DNA of 7,087 bases from a bacterium (GTDB lineage Bacteria > SZUA-79 > Acidulodesulfobacterales > Acidulodesulfobacteraceae): contig JAJYKQ010000051.1 in the NCBI GenBank assembly GCA_021788495.1, positions 1-7,087 on the forward strand, written 5' to 3'. The notes below the pieces were generated by a model. The model searched no databases. It had not been told where the DNA came from and worked only from the letters and a program-made list of their open reading frames with translations. The translations under genes and the position numbers were made by a program. Shown here one piece after another: positions 1 to 5,751 of the stretch (its first letter is position 1; each line of letters starts with the position of its first letter).

Positions 1-547
1 GGAGGTTTGCGCTAAGCTCCTTGCCGGTGCCGGACTCTCCGGATATAAGAACGTTAAGATTGGATTTTGCGGCAACCGTAATGTCTTCTATAACTTTTGC
101 GGCAGCTTTCGATTTGCCTATAAAAAATCTTTTAAAAATTTCCCGTTTAAAATAAGATGCGTAATTTTTAAGATTTATTTTTTCAACAAGCCTTTTTATC
201 GTTATACTTAGTTCTTCCAGGCTTAAAGGTTTGACCAGATAATCGCATGCTCCTATCTTTAAAGCGGCAACGGCGGAATCGACGCTCCCAAAAGCCGTAA
301 GTATAATCATTTCTACTTCTTTAGACCTTGATTTTACGGTCTTTAGTAGGTCTATGCCGGATTTTCCAGGCAGCTTCAGGTCGGATACAATAATATTAAA
401 AAAATCTTTTTCCAGTTTGTCTACGGCTTCTTCGGCAGAACCTGCGGAACTTACATCGTAACCCTCGTTGTTTAAATAGTCGCAAAGAATTGTCCTGTAA
501 TTCATGTCGTCATCGACTATTAATATTGAAATAGAATTGTTATCCAT
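1..547 (-). CDS. NtrC-type sigma54-dependent response regulator, 3' part outside window
   Basis: A partial response regulator of 182 visible codons, running off the left edge. Residues 1-120 form a receiver domain: an acidic cluster at Asp12-14, the phosphoacceptor Asp56 in VSDLKLPG, Thr84 and Lys106 (VKP). A linker follows, and then the start of an AAA+ sigma54-interaction domain with the Walker A motif GESGTGKE at residues 170-177 (positions 17-40). That spelling is the classic NtrC-family signature, so the missing part should carry the GAFTGA loop, Walker B and a Fis-type DNA-binding helix. By family it would activate RNA polymerase-sigma54 at enhancer-dependent promoters when phosphorylated. 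The start is 20 bases after the kinase stop, which makes the kinase its likely partner. There is no clear Shine-Dalgarno before the ATG, only A/T, so translation may depend on coupling. The target genes are unknown. Confidence 0.93.
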   Translation of the reverse strand, partial: MDNNSISILIVDDDMNYRTILCDYLNNEGYDVSSAGSAEEAVDKLEKDFFNIIVSDLKLPGKSGIDLLKTVKSRSKEVEMIILTAFGSVDSAVAALKIGACDYLVKPLSLEELSITIKRLVEKINLKNYASYFKREIFKRFFIGKSKAAAKVIEDITVAAKSNLNVLISGESGTGKELSANL

Positions 548-567
548 ATTTAAATATATTAAAAAAT

Positions 568-1749
568 TTATTCGATTTGGTTTTTTACCTGTTCTTTTAT
601 AGCCTTATTTTCTGAGAAATTTCTTTTAATCGGAATTTTTACGACGAATTTTGTGCCCAGGTCTTTTTTCGACCTTACTTCTATAGAGCCCTCTAAGGAT
701 TGAATGATGCTTAGAGATATAGAAAGACCAAGACCGGTACTATTAGAATTTTTATTTTTGGAAAAAAATGGATTAAAAATTTTTTTTATATCTTCCTGCT
801 CGATGCCATGTCCGTTGTCAATTATCATTATGTATATATATTCGTTAACTTTTTTGGTTATAAAATAAACTATGCCGGAATTTTCTTCGACGGCTTGCAT
901 GGCGTTTAGCCCTATGTTTAACAAAACCTGCCTCAATCCCGCCTCCGAAAAGCTTATTAAAGGGATATCCTGCACGAGATTTTTCCTAATCATGATATTT
1001 TTTTTATTTGCCGTAAAAGATAAAAGCGCAATACTTTCTTCGAGGGAATTATTAACGTTGACTATATCCGTGGAATTGGAAACCGGGCTGGATAATATGA
1101 GCAATTTTTTTGTAATATCTTTACATCTTTCAATTTCCTGTTTCATTAGTTCAAAATATTTCTTTAAATCGCAGCCGCCTTCTTTCATTACGTTTGATAT
1201 TTCGGTATTTTGAACAAAACCGCCTTCGTTAAAACACATTTTTATCATATCAATGGAGGCAATAATATTGTTAAGCGGATTGTTTATCTCATGCGCGACG
1301 CCTTCTGCTAAAAGCCCCACTTCGGAAAGCCTCTGCGAAAGGTTAAATTTAAGATGGGCGTTAGAGCCGTTTCCTAAACACCTTAAAACCTCTACGGCAT
1401 ATCTTTTTCCGGTTTTGCTATCGTAAAAAGGCGACGAATTTATTTCTACCGCAATCTCTTTGTTAAGATGTCCGTAATGACCGTGTATGACTTTAACGGT
1501 TTTCCCTTTTTTAATGACTTCCTCTATGGAACACGATTCTAACAACGGGTCGCACGGTTCGTCCCGAAAATGACTTACTTTATAACAATAACCTCCTATA
1601 ACTTCGGAGGAAGGTATGCCCGCGTCGTCTAAAAAACGTTTATTAGCGTAAACTATTTTATAATTTTCGTCTATTACTATTACGCCGTCGCTTATTGTAT
1701 CTAAAATATCGGTAGCGTTGAGAGGCAGGTTGATATTATGATTTGACAT
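568..1749 (-). CDS. PAS-domain sensor histidine kinase (NtrB-like)
   Basis: A complete 393-residue kinase. Residues ~12-125 form a PAS domain (ISDGVIVIDENYKIVYAN) with a cysteine-containing stretch, Cys55, Cys66 and Cys73, like the PAS domains of many deltaproteobacterial sensors. Residues ~140-225 are the dimerisation and phosphoacceptor region with the H-box HEINNPLN (His153). Its second helix has the EIERCKDITKKLL pattern of the NtrB-like subfamily. The ATP-binding domain follows: N-box around Asn278 and Asn282, G1 box DNGHGI at 311-316, F-box FNPFFS at 325-330 and G2 box TGLGLSI at 338-344. No transmembrane segment or signal peptide is seen, so it is probably a cytoplasmic sensor. It should autophosphorylate His153 and pass the phosphate to Asp56 of the regulator encoded just downstream. 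The ligand is unknown. The start is the first ATG giving a whole PAS domain; no Shine-Dalgarno precedes it. Confidence 0.93.
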   Translation of the reverse strand: MSNHNINLPLNATDILDTISDGVIVIDENYKIVYANKRFLDDAGIPSSEVIGGYCYKVSHFRDEPCDPLLESCSIEEVIKKGKTVKVIHGHYGHLNKEIAVEINSSPFYDSKTGKRYAVEVLRCLGNGSNAHLKFNLSQRLSEVGLLAEGVAHEINNPLNNIIASIDMIKMCFNEGGFVQNTEISNVMKEGGCDLKKYFELMKQEIERCKDITKKLLILSSPVSNSTDIVNVNNSLEESIALLSFTANKKNIMIRKNLVQDIPLISFSEAGLRQVLLNIGLNAMQAVEENSGIVYFITKKVNEYIYIMIIDNGHGIEQEDIKKIFNPFFSKNKNSNSTGLGLSISLSIIQSLEGSIEVRSKKDLGTKFVVKIPIKRNFSENKAIKEQVKNQIE

Positions 1750-1776
1750 AGTAATAATAATATATCATATTAGACT

Positions 1777-1796
1777 AATTTAAATAAATTTAAATT
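1777..1796. repeat. A/T-only inverted repeat between rho and the kinase gene
   Basis: Two 8-base arms, AATTTAAA and TTTAAATT, are separated by four bases in the 49-base gap between the rho stop and the kinase start. The stem is made only of A-T pairs and no GC stem with a U-run follows, so it is not a convincing terminator. It could be a protein-binding dyad or simply base composition. A related 12-base palindrome, ATATTTAAATAT, covers the response-regulator start at 546-557. Confidence 0.3.
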
Positions 1797-1798
1797 CA

Positions 1799-3064
1799 TT
1801 ACTGGTTCATAAGATTTAAAAAATCTGCATTGGATTTGGTGTTTTTGATTTTGTCTATTAAAAATTCCATTGCATCCGTCGTATCCATTCCTGACAAAAC
1901 CTTTCTTAAAATCCATATTTTTTTCAAATGGTCTTTATCTACGAGGAGTTCCTCTTTTCTTGTGCCTGATTTATTAATATCTATAGCCGGAAAAACTCTC
2001 TTTTCCGATAACTTCCTGTCCAGGTTAACCTCAAGGTTGCCTGTGCCCTTAAACTCTTCGAAAATTACCTCGTCCATTCTCGAACCGGTATCTATTAAAG
2101 CCGTGGCGATTATAGTAAGACTGCCTCCTTCTTCGATGTTTCTTGCTGCGCCGAAAAACCTTTTTGGCTTATGCAGGGCGTTTGAATCGACACCGCCCGA
2201 CAAGACCTTTCCGGAAGACGGTATCGTAACGTTGTAGGCGCGCGCAAGCCTCGTAATGGAGTCCAGCAATATAACGACGTCTTTACCTGTTTCTACCAAT
2301 CTTTTCGCTTTTTCTATAACTATTTCGGCAATCTGTATATGCCTCTGCGGCGGTTCGTCGAATGTAGAGCTGATTACTTCGCCGTTAACCGACCTTTGCA
2401 TATCGGTAACCTCTTCCGGCCTTTCGTCAATCAGAAGAACCATAAGGAAAATCTCCTTATGGTTTGTATTTATGGCATGGGCGATGTCTTTTAATAGCAT
2501 CGTTTTTCCGGTTCTCGGAGGGGCGACTATTAAACCTCTCTGCCCTTTTCCGATAGGAATTAAAAGGTCCATAAGCCTTGTAGATAAATTTTTAGGATCG
2601 AATTCAAGCTTTATTTTTTCCTCGGGGTATAAAGGCGTTAAATTATCAAATAAAATTTTCTCTTTCGCAATTTCAGGGTCTTCAAAATTTATGCTTTCGA
2701 CTTTTAACAGGGCGTAAAATCTTTCGCTGTCCTTAGGCGGTCTTATCACGCCCCTTATGGTATCCCCGGTCCTTAAACCGAATTTTCTTATCTGCGACGG
2801 AGATACGTAAATATCGTCGGGACCGTGAAGATAGTTTGCTTCAAGCGACCTTAAAAAACCATATTGGTCCGGCAGGATTTCCAGGACTCCTTCCCCTGAG
2901 ATTAAGCCGTTTTTTTCCGTCTGCTGGTTTTTTTCGGTTTCTGCCTGAAGCAGGGCATATATAAGGTCTTGTTTCCGCATACCGGATGCGCCGTCTATAT
3001 TATAGTCCTTTGCTATTTGCAGTAATTCGTTAATTTTTTTTACCGATAATTCTTTAATGTTCAT
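1799..3064 (-). CDS. rho: Transcription termination factor Rho
   Basis: A complete 421-residue Rho, close to the 419 residues of the E. coli protein. It is the hexameric RNA helicase that ends transcription of untranslated RNA. Residues 1-45 are the N-terminal helical domain. The cold-shock-like RNA-binding domain spans about 57-128, with RNP1-type QYGFLRS (67-73) and [13 protein letters not shown] (83-95). The motor domain has Walker A APPRTGKT (181-188; E. coli has PPKAGKT), catalytic-type Glu214 in DERPEEV, Walker B VVILLD (263-268), the Q-loop [10 protein letters not shown] (284-293) and the R-loop region SGTRKEE (366-372). There is no insertion in the N-terminal region as seen in some high-GC lineages. 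Translation has a good site, AAAGGAG, five bases before the ATG. The gene follows the degenerate GGDEF gene closely and precedes the kinase. Rho genes are often autoregulated, but the leader here is too short to show this. Confidence 0.98.
   Translation of the reverse strand: MNIKELSVKKINELLQIAKDYNIDGASGMRKQDLIYALLQAETEKNQQTEKNGLISGEGVLEILPDQYGFLRSLEANYLHGPDDIYVSPSQIRKFGLRTGDTIRGVIRPPKDSERFYALLKVESINFEDPEIAKEKILFDNLTPLYPEEKIKLEFDPKNLSTRLMDLLIPIGKGQRGLIVAPPRTGKTMLLKDIAHAINTNHKEIFLMVLLIDERPEEVTDMQRSVNGEVISSTFDEPPQRHIQIAEIVIEKAKRLVETGKDVVILLDSITRLARAYNVTIPSSGKVLSGGVDSNALHKPKRFFGAARNIEEGGSLTIIATALIDTGSRMDEVIFEEFKGTGNLEVNLDRKLSEKRVFPAIDINKSGTRKEELLVDKDHLKKIWILRKVLSGMDTTDAMEFLIDKIKNTKSNADFLNLMNQ
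2438..2464 (-). promoter_or_regulatory. Perfect 11-bp stem-loop inside rho, masking an internal ribosome site
   Basis: On the mRNA strand the arms AACCATAAGGA and TCCTTATGGTT pair perfectly around the five-base loop GATTT. The 5' arm and loop contain AAGGAG (2453-2458). Nine bases later, in the 3' arm, comes ATG (2443-2441), which is in frame with rho as Met208. Thus both a Shine-Dalgarno-like site and its start codon lie in the stem. The structure is seen directly; any role is inference. It lies in coding sequence for a conserved strand (NHKEIFLMV), so chance codon choice is the alternative. It lacks a U-run and is not an intrinsic terminator. Confidence 0.35.
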
Positions 3065-3069
3065 AAATG

Positions 3070-3076
3070 CTCCTTT
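3070..3076 (-). promoter_or_regulatory. Ribosome-binding site of rho
   Basis: AAAGGAG lies five bases upstream of the rho ATG at 3064 and fixes that start. It also overlaps the alternative TAA stop (3075-3077) that the upstream GGDEF gene would use if its one-base shift were repaired. That is the tight stop/ribosome-site arrangement expected for coupled genes. Confidence 0.8.
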
Positions 3077-3088
3077 AATTTTTTATTT

Positions 3089-4093
3089 TTACAGGCATAC
3101 CCACCTGTCCATTCTTCTTGCGTCTATACGGCGTCCTTCCGCTATATCCAAAATAGTGCGCTCGTTATTGCCGTCGTCCGGAAAAGTTGAAATTCCGGCG
3201 TTAAGAGATAATATTGACTGATTTTCTTTTTTAAATATCTTTTCGGTTTCCGATAATATAGCCGTTATTATATCTTTTGCGGCATCTCTTCCTATGTTTG
3301 GAAATAAAATTATAAATTTATTGCCGTATCTCGAGGCAGTATCAAACGCCCTTATATTTTTTTTAATAATGTTTGCAATTATTCCTATATTTTTGTCTCC
3401 GGCCTGATGACCGTTCATTGAATTTAATTTATTTAATTGATTAATAGATATTAACGAAACTGATAAGCGGCTTTTTTCATTAATTGACTTTTGCATTTCC
3501 TGAAAAAGCTTCTCATGAAAATATTTAAAATTGTTGAGTCCGGAAACGTAATCTATCTGCGAACAGTCTCTCATCGTCTGTACGCATTTGTTCGAGTTCA
3601 AAATATAAGCCAGTACGGAAAAAATAGTATCAAAAACCTCTGTTTTATTAGTCCCGCAATTTTTAAATCCCGCGACTGAATATATTATAACGGAGTATGA
3701 ATCCGTGTAAGCAGTTTTTAATTCATAAGCATAAAACTCCGAAACGTCTTTATGTTCAAATAAATAACTGTATTTATCGTATTTATCCGCGTCTTTTTTA
3801 AAATCTATATACAAACCGTTTTTTAACGGCGCTATTTCTTGAAGCAACGCCGACGGCGGCGTTTCATTCGTTCTTTTAACGAATTCGTGCGAGAAGCCTC
3901 TGGATATTTCGACCCTTTCTTCGGCGTTATACTTTCTGTAAACAAACATTATCGACGTTGCTCCAAATGTAAATTCAAAACCTATATTAACAAAATGCAG
4001 CACCTCTTCGACGGTTTTTTTTTGGAACGCGAAATTTAACAGCTCTTTAATGAAGTTATATCCGAGGTCTGCGCATTTTATATGTTCTTCCAT
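3089..4093 (-). CDS. Degenerate GGDEF-domain protein with a frameshifted C-terminus
   Basis: A 334-residue protein. Residues ~1-165 look like a GAF-type sensory domain (inferred from length and pattern). Residues ~175-334 are a GGDEF domain: DYVSGLNNFKYF (181-192, the D.LTGL.N region), GHQAGD (228-233) and RYGNKFIILFP (255-265). The GGDEF signature is reduced to GNKF, one residue short and without acidic residues. The metal-site aspartates are also gone (Ser216, Asn218 and Ser225 at the expected positions), so diguanylate cyclase activity is unlikely. RxxD (Arg248-Asp251) sits where the inhibitory c-di-GMP site lies in PleD. The last 15 or so residues are off frame: in the other frame from 3134 the sequence reads [19 protein letters not shown] and stops at 3075, a good match to the usual ALYRAKKNGRN ending. 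It starts 10 bases after AAGGGGG. Its role may be c-di-GMP binding or it may be decaying. Confidence 0.8.
   Translation of the reverse strand: MEEHIKCADLGYNFIKELLNFAFQKKTVEEVLHFVNIGFEFTFGATSIMFVYRKYNAEERVEISRGFSHEFVKRTNETPPSALLQEIAPLKNGLYIDFKKDADKYDKYSYLFEHKDVSEFYAYELKTAYTDSYSVIIYSVAGFKNCGTNKTEVFDTIFSVLAYILNSNKCVQTMRDCSQIDYVSGLNNFKYFHEKLFQEMQKSINEKSRLSVSLISINQLNKLNSMNGHQAGDKNIGIIANIIKKNIRAFDTASRYGNKFIILFPNIGRDAAKDIITAILSETEKIFKKENQSILSLNAGISTFPDDGNNERTILDIAEGRRIDARRMDRWVCL
3816..3884 (-). other. Cluster of three perfect small stem-loops inside the GGDEF gene
   Basis: In mRNA order these are ATTCGTT/AACGAAT with loop AAAAG (3884-3866), AACGCCG/CGGCGTT with loop CCGT (3863-3846) and CCGTT/AACGG with loop AAAA (3829-3816). 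The first two are only two bases apart. All three stems carry the CGTT/AACG core. They lie in codons for residues ~70-93 of the sensory domain. No U-run follows, so they are not intrinsic terminators. The pairing is seen; any function is unknown. Confidence 0.4.
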
Positions 4094-4103
4094 GAACGAT
4101 ATT

Positions 4104-4110
4104 CCCCCTT
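4104..4110 (-). promoter_or_regulatory. Ribosome-binding site of the GGDEF gene
   Basis: AAGGGGG lies ten bases upstream of the ATG at 4093 and supports that start. It sits in the longest gap of the window (4094-4170), which otherwise holds no clear terminator or strong promoter. Confidence 0.6.
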
Positions 4111-4170
4111 ATTTTAATAGGACGGATCTAAATTTGTCCACAAACAATATGATTTTTTGAATTATTTATT

Positions 4171-4779
4171 TTATTCCGGAACGGGAAAATTAATTTTATA
4201 TAATTTATTTAAAAAGTGTACAAACGAGTTAATTTGAGGAATTAAGAATTTAAATCCGTAGTTGTTGCTAATAATAAAGTCTGATTTTTTAGTTTTTTCT
4301 TTTTCGTTTAATTGATTTTTATTTCGTTTAATAAAATCTTCAAAATCGAATTTTTTATATGCCCTTTTAACCCGCATAGAAAAATCGCAGGCGACAAGAA
4401 CGGTTTTATCCAATTCAAGATAATATCCGGATTCTATAATTACCGCTCCTTCGATTACCGCTACCGGTCTGCGGCTGGCCTTAAGCATACCGTTTATATT
4501 GGCTCTTAAAGGCGGATAGATTATGTCTTCTAATGCCTTTTTTTTAAGAAAATCGGAAAAAACTATTCCGGCAAGAACTTTGCGATCTATCTCATATTCA
4601 CTATTTAAAATGTTTTTGCCGAAAAAATCAACAATTTTTTTATATTCCGAACTATTTTTTTTTATAATCTTATTCGCTTCTTCGTCAAGATTCACTGTTA
4701 AAAAATCGTAATTTTTGAATAAACCAAGCACTGTTGTTTTTCCGGAACCTATTGAACCTGTTAATCCTATCTTTAACAT
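4171..4779 (-). CDS. coaE: Dephospho-CoA kinase
   Basis: A 202-residue enzyme, the usual CoaE length, that phosphorylates the 3'-hydroxyl of the ribose of dephospho-CoA with ATP, the last step of coenzyme A synthesis in the cytoplasm. The N-terminus has the P-loop GSIGSGKTT (residues 8-16) after IGLT, as in the family. Asp32 fits the conserved substrate-site aspartate, and DRKVLAGIVF (65-74) matches the DR..L..iVF block. Later parts are more divergent: the usual HP after LE..i is YP (Tyr88-Pro89), and the PLLFE block reads GAVIIE (111-116), a form that resembles some bifunctional CoA synthases. The lid segment RVKRAYKKFDFEDFIKRNKNQ-type pattern ends with the expected Gln near 156. It begins 27 bases after the rluD stop with no good Shine-Dalgarno. 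A nine-A run falls in codons 40-42. Closely related nucleotide kinases are a less likely reading. Confidence 0.9.
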   Translation of the reverse strand: MLKIGLTGSIGSGKTTVLGLFKNYDFLTVNLDEEANKIIKKNSSEYKKIVDFFGKNILNSEYEIDRKVLAGIVFSDFLKKKALEDIIYPPLRANINGMLKASRRPVAVIEGAVIIESGYYLELDKTVLVACDFSMRVKRAYKKFDFEDFIKRNKNQLNEKEKTKKSDFIISNNYGFKFLIPQINSFVHFLNKLYKINFPVPE

Positions 4780-4806
4780 CTTATAAAAACACCCAATTAA
4801 TTTATA

Positions 4807-5751
4807 TTATAACAGGATATCTGAATTATCCGAACCGAAAGCCCAGAACATATCTTCCGGCACTTTTGCTTTTAAAACTATTTTTTTGTTTGTTGCCGGA
4901 TGTCTAAATTCAAGCATATATGCATGCAGCATTTGTCTTTTGACAAAATTTAAGCTTTTGTATTTATCCGAAATATCCTTTCTCTTATAAAGCTTATCTC
5001 CTACTATAGGGTAACCTTCTTCAAAAAGAGATACCCTTATTTGATGGGTTCTTCCTGTTTCCGGCATTACTTTAAGAAGGGTTGCGGCGCCTCTTATAGA
5101 TTTTACCTTCTCAAAACGGGTAACGCAATATTTCCCGCCTTCTTCTTTATCTATTTCCATTTTAACCCTGCTTTTTGAATCCCTTTTTATGAAACCTTCT
5201 ATACATCCGCTTTTTTGAGAAATATTACCGTAAGTAACGGCAAGATAAGTTTTTTTAATTTCCCTGTTTTTAAAACTTGACGCAAGGGCATTATGCGAAA
5301 AATCGTTTTTTGCTATTAACATTATGCCAGAAGTATCTTTGTCTAGCCTGTGGACTATTCCCGGTCTTTCGACGCCGCCTATACCGGAAAGATTTGATAT
5401 CTTTCCTATTAAAATATTTACCAGCGTATTATTATAATTTCCCTTTCCCGGATGAGCCGCTATTCCTGCGGGTTTGTTTATAGCCGCGATATATTCGTCT
5501 TCATAAACTATCTCTATATCGTAATCAAAGAACTCTATGCCGGACTTTATTATTTCCGGCTCTTTAAAAGTTATAAGGCAGCCTTCTTTTAGCGCGTAAG
5601 AAGGTTTATTTACGATAATCCCGTTAATTTCGACGCCTCCGCCCAGTATCTGCTTTTTAATAAACGACCTTGTTTTACCTGGCAGGTTAGCCGTTAAAAA
5701 AATATCCAGTCTTACATCCTTACCGGTATGAGCAAATGAAACTATTCCCAT
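4807..5751 (-). CDS. rluD: RluA/RluD-family 23S rRNA pseudouridine synthase
   Basis: A 314-residue enzyme that isomerises uridine to pseudouridine in RNA; RluD itself modifies helix 69 of 23S rRNA. Residues ~12-75 form an S4 RNA-binding domain (RLDIFLTANLPGKTRSFIKK). The catalytic domain follows, with NKPAGIAAHPG (92-102), the catalytic motif HRLDKDTSG (134-142, nucleophile Asp137), GRTHQIRV (233-240) and QMLHAYMLEF (273-282). The S4 domain plus a length of about 310 residues favours RluD or RluC over the shorter RluA, but the exact target uridines cannot be read from the sequence. The ATG overlaps the gpmI stop by ten bases (ATGGGAATAG), which suggests translational coupling; no in-frame start fits upstream. 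The GGAGGAG 17 bases upstream is too distant to be a normal ribosome site and is also plain gpmI coding sequence. Confidence 0.93.
   Translation of the reverse strand: MGIVSFAHTGKDVRLDIFLTANLPGKTRSFIKKQILGGGVEINGIIVNKPSYALKEGCLITFKEPEIIKSGIEFFDYDIEIVYEDEYIAAINKPAGIAAHPGKGNYNNTLVNILIGKISNLSGIGGVERPGIVHRLDKDTSGIMLIAKNDFSHNALASSFKNREIKKTYLAVTYGNISQKSGCIEGFIKRDSKSRVKMEIDKEEGGKYCVTRFEKVKSIRGAATLLKVMPETGRTHQIRVSLFEEGYPIVGDKLYKRKDISDKYKSLNFVKRQMLHAYMLEFRHPATNKKIVLKAKVPEDMFWAFGSDNSDILL

Noticed and set aside
17..40. Sigma54 promoter-like GGCACCGGCAA near the left edge
   Set aside because: It is the coding sequence of the Walker A motif GESGTGKE and does not have the TGGCAC-N5-TTGC spacing.
4114..4140. 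Promoter before the GGDEF gene (TGGACA at 4135-4140 and TATTAA at 4114-4119)
   Set aside because: The -35-like box is fair but the spacer is only 15 bases and the -10 match is four of six. In an AT-rich gap this is close to chance.
4302..4332. Direct repeat TTTCGTTTAAT with a 20-base period in coaE
   Set aside because: The copies are read in different frames and fall in lysine/asparagine-rich coding sequence; base composition explains it.
5582..5604. 7-bp inverted repeat CCTTCTT/AAGAAGG in rluD as a regulatory hairpin
   Set aside because: The loop is nine bases, the stem is short and it lies inside coding sequence; repeats of this size are expected by chance in 7 kb.
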